From positions 62,323 to 126,322 of the forward strand of contig SJOL01002263.1 of assembly GCA_004794785.1 (NCBI GenBank): a stretch of DNA of 64,000 nt, given 5' to 3'. Both the position numbers and the translations under genes were made by a program. The notes below the pieces were generated by a model. The model was not told where the DNA came from and did no database searches. It was given only the letters and a program-made list of their open reading frames with translations. This stretch comes from Opisthorchis felineus. Its lineage: Eukaryota; Platyhelminthes; Trematoda; Opisthorchiida; Opisthorchiidae. Position 1 is the stretch's first letter. Every line of letters begins with the position of its first letter. Of this stretch, positions 1 through 13,200 are shown piece after piece.

Positions 1-726
1 TGGGGTAGTGGGCCATCGGGACAGAATATGCAACGAATGAACTCACACTTACGAAAAAATTGATCAAACTGGCCCGCCCATTGGCCCGTTCACGCAGCTT
101 GACTGGTGGTCACTTAAGGCGGAAAGCACTCACTAGACAGATGAAATGGATCGGGCGTTGCGGTATTCAACCTGCCACACTAATTATGGTAAATTCCATT
201 ACCCTGGTCTCGAGTGATCACAAATCGTACCGTAACTAGCAAATTCTGGTATGCATTAAAAATTCGAGGCCAACCGACGGGCAGGAAAGTGCACTCGCAA
301 GGCCAGGCACGAAACTCGAAGGTGCTATGAATAAGGCGTAGGTTTTTCATCAGCACCGTACTTAAGTCATGTTACAATCAATAGGCTGGGCACGAGCCAG
401 CCTAGGAATGGGAATGGTCTGGACCGGGAGGCAACTCGAAATCAGGCGAACCCACCTACGGTCATTTGTCTGTATTCTGGTATGTAAGTAGTCACTTAAC
501 CAACCTGAAAACCTATTGAATAACCGGAAAGTTGTCGGTGATTACCGCTGTCTGACCACATGTGCTAATCTTTGAACTTTTTGTTTCTTCTCGGGAAATT
601 TGAATCTAAGGGGAAATTTAGATCCGCCTGGTACGTGTGATTACACGACCCAAAATTGTCGAATCATTCAACACTAATTATCGTTTTCTATAGAGGAAAA
701 TGTTGGTAGCTTAGGTAGCGTAGATG
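1..726. other. Left flank, intron of gene A
   Basis: No exon found with confidence. A 43-nt block at about 445-487 before GTAAGT has fitting phase for gene A exon 1 but a poor acceptor. Confidence 0.4.
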
Positions 727-805
727 GTCACTGGCTTGTTCGCTGAGCTGGGCAATTTGATTTCAAACGTTTCATCATGAATCGAGGCGACATCATCAGT
801 GCGTT
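727..805 (-). repeat. Foldback/hammerhead-like repeat, single arm
   Basis: On the minus strand: CTGATGATGTCGCCTCGATT, then CATGATGAAACG and the arm ending CAGCTCAGCGAACAAG. The CTGATGA and GAAA core is intact but stem II is weakened by mismatches, and no partner arm is found nearby. Confidence 0.6.
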
Positions 806-1167
806 GTTAGGGAGCGTAGTGGTCCATAGCGATGGGTTGATGGTCCATGACTCAGTTTGACTTCCGAATCGAGAGCGCCAAACTAATAGGTAGATCATTT
901 GATAGGTAAACGTAGCATGTTGTCGGTTGTCAAACTCCAATAACGCAATGCTTATCTATGACGAAAAATATACGTCGCCAACAGCATATCCAGCTGCAAA
1001 ACTGTTTTTAAAGCGAAGCTGTTTGTAAGCAATAATTTCTTTCCTTAACTCGTTAAGTTCCTTTGTGACTAAAAGGGGGACCCCCGTATATAGTTGTGCA
1101 AACAGCCCACTGCCAACCACATTCCCCCAACTTTTTTCTCCTCCCTATTACCAACTGTAGTTGTCAG

Positions 1168-1298
1168 CGCATTGGAAAATCTCAATCGAGTGCGATATCT
1201 GCTAAAGAAAATACTGGAGAACTGGCCAATAAGACAAGATATTCTACTGAGTCCAGTTCAAAGAACAATTACCTTGATAAACGGCGGAAAAGGAAAAG
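1168..1298 (+). CDS. Gene A exon 1 (first visible)
   Basis: A long pyrimidine tract precedes the CAG acceptor at 1165-1167, and GTGGGT follows at 1299. Reading with one leftover base gives 43 codons of amphipathic, Leu/Lys-rich helix (LENLNRVRYLLKKILENWP) and ends in phase 1, matching exon 2. Another frame is also open across the block, but it pairs only with a weaker acceptor at 2441, so I prefer this one. Confidence 0.55.
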
Positions 1299-4200
1299 GT
1301 GGGTCTATATGTCACCTAAAAATTCAAGCAGTCATTTTAGCGTGAATGGCATGTGTGGCACATGTGTATATTTGTGTACCATATAAATATGTGAAATTAT
1401 GACCTGAACGAATTCGATGGTTTTTTGGTTCACGGATGGGGAGGAAGCTTGATCTTACGCACTACGAAATTAGGTCAAAGTTAAGTTTATTCAAAACCCA
1501 AATGTATGGTCAACATTCTCATCCGTATCATCCGTATCATCTTAGACGGTGTTCTTGTCACTGAATACGGATACTTGACTGTCTAGTTTTGCGAAGCCTA
1601 CGGAATCACTATCGTAGTGTCGATTTCCAAGTACTCACTCGGACAGTTTCGATGGAAAATTAAAGTAGGAACTTTGCAATTAACGGGAGACTAAATGAAT
1701 CTCTCTTTAATGATATTCTTCCTCTGAACGTGCCGCGCAGAGACCGCGCCTTGTTTCAATTGATGCGATGTTCGAGGTATCCCACTATATTTTCTAGATA
1801 CACCACAGCTAAAAATTTCCTGGCGGCGCACTACCAGTTTCACTCCCTTCGGTAGGTAGGTCAACATTCCATCAATCTTTTTTTTTACTTTACCACCATC
1901 AAAGTCTGGGCAAAGCATGGCCTGTATGTCACTTTTATCTCAAATTTCATCTACTTCGTATTGAGCATATATGGTAGTGGCACAGCTCAACATAAATTAG
2001 ATATCTCCATATTCTTCCGCTTTATTTAGGGGGTTTCGATAATCGGCTAGAATCATCGGATTGATGTTGATTAGAACAAACTCAGATCCCAAAGTGAAAC
2101 AGGTGTATAAAACTTCAACTAACGCAGACCCCCTTGGAAGTGAGGGAATCAGCCTGGAGATTCTTCACTAGTGTTTCTGGCCAGCCCTCTCAAACGGTGG
2201 TTATCCCAAAAGGGGTTCAAACATTTCTCTCTCCCAGGTGATATTTCACTATCAATTACCTTATGCAATGACGCCCACCATGACCTCCAAATATCGACCT
2301 GTGTATAAATAATACGTCTGATATATCCTCATATGATTCCGGTTTTGATTTTACATGCATATTGGATTGTATTGTAAACCAAAAAAACATTACATTCAAT
2401 TCCTCCCATAACCGAAATTTACTATCCTATCAGCTCCAAGTCAAGTAATGGTACCTGATCAAGTGGCCACCTGGCGCGAGGGTCGTTTGATGATTTTTGA
2501 ACGTGTGTGTCACGTGCTAATTCAGCGCCACTACGCTGTGCTGTTCAACGTTCTAGTGCGAAACCCAGACGGTGATCTCTTCTCGGAGGACACTGCCAAC
2601 ATAGATGGTAAGTGTTTCCCAAAGTTTAGACAGGCTAAATTGCGCTCAGGTTGTTGCAGCCACTTTTTTGCGCAAAATAACACGTTAATGCCTACCACGT
2701 TTGGGATTCTACTGAATTCGAGCTGCAGATACATCCCGAAATGGATACCGGTTTTCAGTTGCTTTGCACACTCGTAAAACACTAACGTTCTTTGTAAACA
2801 ACTAACTAGTTGAGTGATCTCTGTGTGGAGTTTACTGAGCTGGGAGCATGGTCAGTTTCGCGCTGTCTAACTTTACAGTCTTAGTCACACCTTAATCAAG
2901 TTTCAGGTGCGACATGCCGTCACATATCAGCTGTCCGAGGTTCAATCTCTGGCATTGCCAAGTCTATGCATTACCAATGAGCTCTGGTGAGGACGAAACT
3001 CGAGTGCGACTTCCACTACCCAAGGTAGCCATACCGATTAGGAAGGATGAAATCTTAACTTGAATTTAGCACGTATCCGGAAAATCGGTTACCTTATTTC
3101 TGTAGCAGTTTTCTCCGGTACATGAAGAACTTGTATTTTTCAACGGCTTAGGTTCATCAAACACTGATTGTCGTAACTTTCGTTTGGCTCGCAACTACAT
3201 CAGTGGAGTTACGTCAACTGACTTCAACAACTGCTCGCCTCAGAGCAAAATCAAGACTTCGTTTCAGATCGTACCAGTTCGACGTTTTGTTCGAGTATCT
3301 CCTTGGGCAATATTTTTACGGTAAAATGTAATTCCATTCATGTTGCATAGAACTCTACTGAAATATTGCAGATTCTTTTGTTACAATTCCTTAAAATCAC
3401 ACTTTTCGAGCGGCTAATGAAGTGAAACAAAATCGAGTGTGCTCGTACTGGTTAACATTGAAGACTATCGTCAAATCTGAATAGTGCCCTAACCGCAAAT
3501 ACAACAAGCCTTCTGGCTGAGAAAAGATCACTGGAGGGGCCTGTCAAAATGTGATCACGTGATGTAAATTCCCTTTCTGAGGTACCAGCGTTGCCATATG
3601 CTGTCTCATTGTGAGTTAAGTGCACTGCCGATCAACTCTTTGTGGCCGAAAGTTTTGTTCTTCATCTACACCCCTAGAAGCGACGGATTTGAATCACCCT
3701 GAGGATTCGTGAGATACTAACTGCTGATGTTTCCCAAAAAACAGCTGGTTTTCAGCATAGACTGATCACTCACCGGACGAAATCTGTACCACAGATACAG
3801 TTGCCTAACTGAAGTACTTTCATTTGCATCGTGATACACTTTTAAAGGAAGATTCAACCGAATCCAGGCACAGTCTCTCATGTATAACGTTCTTCTTCAG
3901 TTAAATGTGCTGGACAAGGCTGTTTCATGTTTCAGTTGTTACGATATTCCAGATATCGCAGTAAATGGTTTATGCGGAAGGCAATACGCATACATTTGCT
4001 GAAAGATTTCGCTTTTCCTGGAGCTTAGCAAGTAGGTGCCATCAACAAGTTCCGGATGAGCTGACTGTATTAAAGTACGGCTCATTGCTAAGTCAGTAGG
4101 ATGTTCGAGATATCACAGTAAATTTCCTAGGCGAAACACAGTACTCACAGGATCGCGTGCATTTTGGGTTCAAGTAGAACGTGAGCTTGATGGAAACTCG

Positions 4201-7200
4201 GGGACTGTGCCCGTCTGAATAACACAACGAAGAGCAAAATGGTCGTGGAATGTCGGGAAGTTTTCAGCAGCCTAATGAGTAGTGCGTTCCGTCTTCACAA
4301 TTGTACACATTTAACACACGATCCAGAGGGTTGGTAGTCCTTGCCGAGGTCGATAAATCCCGTGGAGGGTCAACTCAAGTAGATTAAGTTGGGCAAGCGC
4401 TGCATCACAGCCTCGCATAATGCTTGGCGTTTTCCTCCACTTCATTTTCCATATCATCTACAACTTGTTATAAAGAAAGGAGGATAAATGTTTGTCTATT
4501 AGCATGCTGTCTGAAGAAGGCCCTGCCTTATTATCACCTTGGAGGCAACGTAGCTCAATATGAACTCCCTTAGAGATAGCGAACTATGGGGATTCCAGCC
4601 GATGGCAGTAGCGTCCTCGCCTTCAGAGTCTATCAAGAATTTGGAGGAAGAAAACATTTCTACTGGTTCACACCTTCTGGTGTTCCAACACTCATTCGCA
4701 GATGTCCCCTAGCTGATTTAAAGGGATGTTTTCTAGTACCAAACAACAGAATGACCACGCTGTTAGGCGTGGTCAGAATTTAGATTCGTGCGAATGTAGT
4801 TCTGAAACTCAACCGAAGACACTATTCGTAAGTATGCTGAAAACCCTGGAACTATTGGGTGAATCTCAAGTTGAAAGTTGTGGCCTCTTCTCCTTTGGTT
4901 AGTTTTAAGATTGGCGGAATCTCACATGTCCTAGCATCGATTCGCGAGTGCAGCTGGTGTATCTTTTCTGTACACAAGAAAAGTTTCGGAACGCTAGTTA
5001 GCAAGCCAAGCTGATGTTTCCGGCAACATTCCTCCGCAGGCCCTAGGTCCCACAATCAGATTACGGGTTACCAGTCTAGCCTCGGCAGGCCGCACTGCTT
5101 CGTTTCGTACGCAATTTTGCGGGGAGGTTCATAGATCTTGCAAGTAAATTATCAACCAGTGATGGGACATCCTTCATTGACGGTTGAGAATTTTGATATT
5201 TTCTATTCTATTCCATATTTTCTGTCCCCTACGATACTAATAATGCACGTGTGTGCTACATTTTTATTACCATTGTAGTAGAATCTTAGGAATTTGGCAG
5301 GACGAAACCGCTATTTTTCCAGAGGAACTGTTGTCCCTAAAGCCCTGCCAGTAGTTGTGGATAGCAGAAACACTCATTTCTGTATCACATACGGCCAAGT
5401 CTGCACCAGAAATGTGGCAGTGGTGTGCTCACACTATCATAATTGGTGATCCTTCTGATGGTTTTTGAAGAGGATTCAACCGTATAATTAGCATAGCTAT
5501 TCTTGAAAATGAAAGGCAACAACAGTTTTGCACGATATTATGGACTTATTTTGTTGTCTCATCAGTTGCGTACCAAAGATATGAACTTGGAGAAATGACT
5601 GCGCCAAATCTTTTCCGTATTCTCAGTAAGACGAACGGCTGCTAAGGCCACAACCATCTGTAAGTAGAAACCAAACCGACACACACAGATGCAGACCTTC
5701 TTTCCTTTGGAGGGCCCACGGTAACCTGCAATACATGACTTTTATATGATGATTTTCCCATTTATTTATTCGCTATTTAGACCTTTAGTACGCGCGTGTT
5801 TAGATACCACGGAATAAGTCTAAAAATATTACTGAAAATATGTAGCTAAATTCTATTTTTAAGGTGTTCAACTCTGGTCACTTGGTTGAAGGCATGACTA
5901 TCCATCGGAAGTAAGTTGAATTAGGGCACCAACCTTTGATTAATCCACACAACCATGTGACTACTTCTTTCTGAACACTTATCGGGAAGAAGTCGTGGAC
6001 TTCGACTTGCAATGGATGTGCAGTTATAAAGATGGTCCGATCCTCTTTGGGAATCATCTAGTAGGTGTACATGGATGGAAACCAACTGAAATTATTTGGT
6101 TTTGCTAATCGGCTAGCGGACTCGTAGTGATGTGGCAGGCCGCTTGACCATAGTGTTATATATCCGATCCCCCTACACCCAACAAGTGGGCCGCGTTGAA
6201 AGACGTTGATTGTTGACGCTTTTTCGGATTCTGACCAGAGGTAATTTCAACTCACGGTGGCCACATGAGCTTGCAATATACTTCCATACGTGAACTTATT
6301 TGTAGATTTCAACGTTTGTTTCTTTGCCAGGGCAGCGGCTTTATTCTCCTGTCACCCTTCCAGTCAGGTCACCAACCGGACAGCCAAAACGATCACCACA
6401 GCTGGAGCCGGCAAGCAGTGCTGATTACCGGTGGAACCCGGTTACGGACGAACCAGCACCACCTAGCTTAACAAGACGTCTTTCGGCCTTCCCTGTAAGT
6501 GAACTTCTGAGTCAGACATATTTTAATGGAATTCTAATGTATATTCCTCTTCTCTTTTCTAGTCACTGGAGAACTTTTCGGTACAATCAAAGTAAGCGAT
6601 CGATTTTGCTCCAACGCCTGCTTATTGAGTACACAAAAATACTAGCCTGGTTGCTTTCCCTTGTGACCTTGACCACATTCGTATTTATGAAGTCTATACA
6701 ACAATAACTGTGCAACATATCAAGGCACACGATAGCCGCAAATTCAAGCCAACATGCAAGCCTACCTGAATGAAGTTATAAAGGCTGCAATCAGCCTAGT
6801 GTCGACAGGCTATATCAATTTTTGTAAGGGGGGCGACACGAGAGGGACTGTCGGGAGGTGAATTATTCCACTATTACTAACTTATGACGGATGCAAAAGG
6901 TTTTGATCCCCGGATCAATAGTAAAAGTGCTGTAACTGCGATACAGATACCTTCCCTGCAATGTAGGCTGCATCAGTGCCTGTGAAACGTAATGGAATAC
7001 AGAGCAGGTTGGATGATTGCTTGGGATTACAGAAAGCGTGACAATTAAGCACATCAAAGACACCCTTGCACGTAATGTCAGTTCCTTCTGAGGACAAAGT
7101 ACGGAGCTGAATTGTCTTACCTATGATGCAACACTGCTGGCTGCTTTCTGTCGTTACTCTGAATGAGAAACAAAGTTGAATTCCATGTTGGCTAGAGTTG

Positions 7201-10200
7201 AAGGCTGATGACTGATGCTTCAACATTCGGCTCGTTCACAGTTTCCTAAATTCGTTTACGCCGTACGAAGTCTTTCGTACAAGTGCCGTTTGTCCCTCTT
7301 TTCCAGCCTTTAGACAATTGCAAATGGACAAAATTGCTGGTTGATAAGGCTAAGTTTTGACGCTTTCATCGGAGGCATTTCCTACTGCCGAACTGTGTTG
7401 TAGTAGATGATCGGCTCAGGACTACGGTCCAAATACTTGTATGACATCTTTAGCGGGTATTTAAAGGTGCTGTCGAACGAAAACTAATACAAAACAACCC
7501 AAGTCCTGTCTAGCTTGTAGCTCATTATAGATAGAGCTATCTGGGACACGGATTCGGCCAATGTTCATCTCTTTAGGCCGATATGGATAAAACGGGAAGG
7601 TGCTCACTACCAAAGCTGTCATTAGGGTAAACTGCATGAAGATCTCATGCATTTATTTTGTGGGCCGACAAAACCAGGAAGCAATAAGGCGACGTACTGA
7701 AAGTCATATACCAACCTGACGAGGCTAAAAATGTGTGGAGATTTTATACTCATAGTATTCGAAACAGCTACCTAAAACACCTCGGTAAACGAGCGCAGAA
7801 ATCATGTTTCATCAATCACGGTTTGAACTGGTGTTGCAGTCCAAGGGCACAAGACCATTCACAATATCGAGATTTTGTCAAAAATCCGCATAGGCAATCA
7901 CAATGACGAACATCGCTGCCTTATTCTGAGTAAAGTTGTGATAAAATATTCCTTCTACTTCAGGATTTCACTTCCACACTTGTGTATAAGACTAACAAGT
8001 CTTGAGAAGGGTTAAGTTTCAACGCGCAAAAACATTCAGGAAACAATATCTACAGTAGTAAGAAGTGAAAATCCAATCACAGTAGTCAACAAGGTATTTT
8101 TTTCACAAATGAAACAATATAAAAAGAAGGGTTGATTAAGCTAATGGGGTGGAAGGACAGAATGTATTTGACCGCGCTGGTAGACAGGAGTCGGCAAGTC
8201 CCTCACCAATTAATTAATCTCAACTATGACTTAGTATCCCCCAGGGCTATTTGGCGGCCACAACATCCCACTTTGTTCACCTACAGTCATAAAGGGAACA
8301 ACCAAAACTATTTGTTCGTCTGATATATTTCCAACTGGAGTATTAGCGGAGCGATCGTTGAAAAAATCTAGTCGGGTGGATGTAACATGCTAATCACCAG
8401 GTTGCCAAGAAACATTCGACGACCCACAAAGAATTTCGTCCATCTAGAGACTTGTTTAAAAGTTGCAGTTCCCTAGTATCCGCCAAGCTCGTGTCCTACA
8501 TGAATATCTAATTTCACGTAACTTAAAAAATACACACGTTCGCAAACAAAGATTATGAATATCATAGACAATACATTCAGCGAAATTCAGTTGAGTCGCT
8601 CGTCAACGTCAACTTAGTTTGGTTTTCGAGCAGCTTGACAGAAACTCGTAGACTGTGTCTACCCAAAAGCCTCGTCGTGTGCTGTCGAAGGCTCCTCAGT
8701 AGCTTAAGCCTGGTGTATTCCGTCAACAAACTGCATTAAAGTTCAAGTTTTGTTCCGGAGTAGTTTGGATACAAAACGACTGGGTTGCTCCCACCCCAAA
8801 ATGTCACAGGATTACAACTGTCTGCACCGGTTTTCACCACAGAAAAGGAAAATTCGTTTGCTGCTTTGCAATGCCGAAACAAAAATCAAAATAAAATTTT
8901 GTAGTGGATTCCGTCGCATAAATTTTTTTGCTAAAATTTCAGGCATGGCGGACAAACGCGATTTCGAGGGTTCGGAGGTAGGAAAAACACAGAAGCGTTG
9001 GAATCCATTTTGGATCGACTGAGAAAGTCGGATGAGCAGGAGAAGGTAAAAAGATTTCTGATTTTCCGTTGGAATGAAACCGTTATTACATACCGAACAA
9101 ATGGTTGCCCAGTTGAATCAAAATGGCTTTTTGGTAACTGTGGATTATCACTGCTGAACTAACGAGGAATCTTTGGTTGAATGGCACATTCAAAAACCGA
9201 GTCGAATACAATGAAATTAGAATGCCACTCTCTTCTACAGTTGAGTCAGACTCAGTTGTAATTCCCCGAAGATAAAATGTGTTCGAGAAGATAATGGCTT
9301 GCCTAGTTTGATGGGCAAGCAGTTCGTGTTTTTGTAGCGAACGTAGCGTTTAAATATCGGGAGAGCTGGTGATGCAAAATCACCCTCCAAGAAAAAATTG
9401 CACGAAGAAATAAACATTTTGCAGGGAGAAAGTTTCGCAGTTTGGCATATCTGTGTTGCAGTCTTCTTGTAGAAAACCATTTCACCGAGACTGCTTAAAA
9501 AGCTCCCATGTATCTGGAATGGCTTTTTTATCTCTGGCAACGGCAGATTCTCCTGAGAAACAGTTTGAAACTACTCGAAAAGAACAAGGTTCGCCCATCA
9601 GTGAATAATTAGTATTCAAGCTTTTCATAGTCCATTTACCGTGGTATTGGGCTACCGAATGTTGTACGGACTGTATCCTTTCAACTTCGAAAGTGTCTTC
9701 AAGTCACTTAGCTGCAAGCACAGTCGATTTCGTTTTAGAAGGCAGAAAATTGTGGTGGCTAACGAGATCATACGAATCAACAATAGCCCGTAATGTTTTT
9801 TTGCTTTTTTAAATAGATGTCATCACTTATCGGAGTAGCCAACATTTCATTCGTTCGGATCAGTCGAACTCTGTCGCTGTCTGTTTATTTTTCTCTTAAT
9901 CAATTTTTGAAGCATACTTTCCACTTCCCCTCTTGCAGGCCAAACGAAGCGAAGCCCCAAGAACTAGTGTATGGAGGAGCGAATTTGCGAAACGCTTTTC
10001 TGTTGTCGCATTAAGACAACCTTCTACGAAAACTGAGAGCTTGGGGGCACTATCGGAAGTAGAAATGTCAAACATGACCACCATATTCTCTCACATCCTT
10101 TACCTGTCCAGCGAATGTCTGATTTCCGAGCCGCGGGAATTGCGACAATGTGGACGAACCGTAAGCTCCTACGCTTCCTTATGCTACTGCGTTTTTTCAC

Positions 10201-13200
10201 GATAGTTTATTTTTTGTAATGAAATTGCAAACTGGGTTGCTGACTACCACATAGAAAAGCTTTGCGAGGAGTAACCTGAATATCTGGAGTAACTACCATT
10301 GTGTTTTATTAGGGATGAAAATTTATCAGGTCAGCTTGCAAAACAGTATCTTTGGTTCAATAACTGAGACTTAACCAGTGCAACGGGAACACTAAAATTT
10401 AAAAGGCTGATTAAAATTTGTAGACACCCACATACCAAGTTTCCTCACTTTGGAGCTACTCAAACTGGCATGCTCCTGAAAATCCTTACTCTAATTCCGT
10501 GTTTGACAGAGGAGTTTTTCCCGTGTATACAAGTGGTATCGTTTCGGGGACAAACATTGAGGCACCTGGAATAAATAAGCAAGTAAGCAAGCAAGTAATT
10601 AGGTAAGTGGGCTAATACTTAACTGGTGGCGCACTGAACGCCCCCCTCGTGATGCCGACTGGGTAACCGGAAGGTCAGACTGGGTGAGCTAAGATTTCAG
10701 AAATTCCCGAGAGGTCCAACCATTTTGTAGGTTTGGTTTCAAAGCACTGGTAAATTTCGACAGTGAACAACATTCTGCAGGTGCTGCCTCTGCGCCAGTT
10801 TCTGTCAGCAAACACGAGAGACTTCTTGAGCTCACGTGTGAGGACGTTGTGATTTCCACCTCAGGAAAAATTCCAACACAAAACCAAACCATGATAAACT
10901 TGAGGGAGTTTTCGAAACTTTCCGAAAAGATATGATGGATTGTCTGATGGTAAGGACTTATAGACATTCTTCAAGACTTGTTTACACTGGATAAGGTGGT
11001 CAATCTGAGTACCGAAGAGAATTTCGATCAGACGCTGGGCACGGAAAAAGCAATTTAGTGGAAACAGATTGTTTGATTAAAAGCAGAATGACGATGGCAA
11101 ATTAACAAAATCGAACTCTCAAGAGACCACAATTTGAAACGTGTAGGTCATCCTGGCCGTGAACAATAAGCTTGGAGCCTGTTTGACGGATTTTTAAACT
11201 GCCTACACTATCAGTGCACTTGCTTCAGAAAAAAAATTTCCCGAGTGCTTACTGGAACCGGTACCAAACTACTCCGGGATAACATAAAATTATAAAAAGC
11301 TGTTTACCATAAAATCAAGCGTGTTTTATAATATGAAAGTCAATTTTCCACTTCGGTTTACTGCAGACATTATCTGAGACCATACGTCTTCTGCGCTGGT
11401 ACAACACAGATATGGTTTCAGAATTCCTAACAAACAATCTCATACTCCAGCCAACTCTAATGACCTACGTGGCCCTGAAAATTCTACGATCCTCCCTTGA
11501 TGAGTTTGTCCTCTATGATCGACTCGTCTTTTGCAATGAGGACTTTGCACCGATGGACGTAAACGGGTGCAACTATCCCGACTCTCGGAATAAACACGGG
11601 CAGGTCGTGGATCTTTTTCCAAATGGATATTTTCTTAATGTACCGCTCATTCGCGCCCTGTTCAATGTCAGTCAATCTGCCTCATGGCTACGCGCATGTC
11701 AGCATTACTTAACAGATGAGAGCATACCGACATTCGTCACACTCCCCGCTTTCCGTTGCATTGTTGCGACCTTGAGTTTGGCTCATCTCCTGCCAAAATT
11801 TAACCAAGCAGCCCGTTATACGGAGAGTTTGAAGCCATCATCGGGCGGAGAAAAATCGGAGCCCATCTTACTTGGTATCGATGCTGCCAGTCTGGTAAGT
11901 AATTATTGGGCATTAATTTACCTAGACAGCTTTGGAAACGTTTAATCTAAAGCCGAAATACCTATAAACACAGTATGCCAGCACTGAAATCTTTGTTCCA
12001 AACAATCCCGTTGAGTTCAGCAGCTTGTGAACGCACCTTCATGAGTCAATTCCTGGCTGTTGGTTTATAGTGCCCTGACCGAGACTATTCTTCGTGGTCG
12101 AGGTGTCGAAATTTCAGTTTAGAAATATTGCATGCTTCTGATTCTATAATTGAAAAATTGGAAATCTTGCGTGGCCCGACAATAGAGGAGTTAAAAAGTG
12201 ACAAAGTTCACAGAAAACACATCAGCTTGACAGAGTGCTTTTGTTAGCCTTGTTTCTAATTGATTTTGGACGTCTAATGACTTTTTTGCCTGTCGCTATT
12301 GTTTGGACTGGTGGGCGTAATAGTACTATTCGCACTAATATCAACCACTTGCACTCCGCTTTGTATTCGTATCGGAGAAAACTCCTCGCAGTGTATAAAG
12401 TGAACACAGATTTAAGTACTATAGACCAGCAGATTTTTTCGAATGCTAATCCAAATACTGTGCTTTTTTAGAAACCTTTTTCTGATTTTCCAATACTGTT
12501 TTGACCTTGGGTTAATACTGGAGTTAGTACCACTGATTTACCTTGACCCCACATAATTCACCTAGGTTTTGCAAAATAGGTTGGGGAATTTAGTAAGACA
12601 ATCAGAGGAAAGAGGATTTCGCTGCTATCTAAGCAACCTGTGGACAGGATAGAACTACCTGTAGAATTTTCAAAAGCAATGTAGTCCCATATGTCGGTAT
12701 TTTATAAGTGGAATCGATAACGAAGTTCAGGGTTTAAACACTTTTCAGTTGGGAACCTTAAGATTTTCGTTGAGGTTAAACTCTTGCGAAGGGATCTGTT
12801 CTTTATCAGTTGAGCAAAGCCAAACTGGGTTAGATTTTTCTGCAGATCCGCTCATCCTTACCGGAATCACGTCAACTGCACCTCAGAATTTACGTTCGTT
12901 GAAAAATTCTGGGAAGTAATCAGCCATTTGGATGCGCCGTTGAGAGGTAGTTGTGGCCTTGTTTGTGGCCTTATGCGACCTGTCATTCACACTAGAAGCG
13001 TGATTGTGGTCTCTGATTACAGTAAGCCATGTTTTACTGAGACAAATCCGATAGTTACAACACATTTTGGTCGGATTGGTGCTTTATATCACTCCCGCGT
13101 TTATCATCTATCCCTGTTTATTTTATTCATTGCCAATACGTGCTGTTTGTTTCCCAAAGGTCGAAGCAATTCGCGCTGTTACTGGTTACATTCGTCGTTT

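Noticed and set aside
445..487. 43-nt possible gene A exon before GTAAGT
   Set aside because: Phase fits, but the acceptor lacks a pyrimidine tract and 14 codons are too few to judge.
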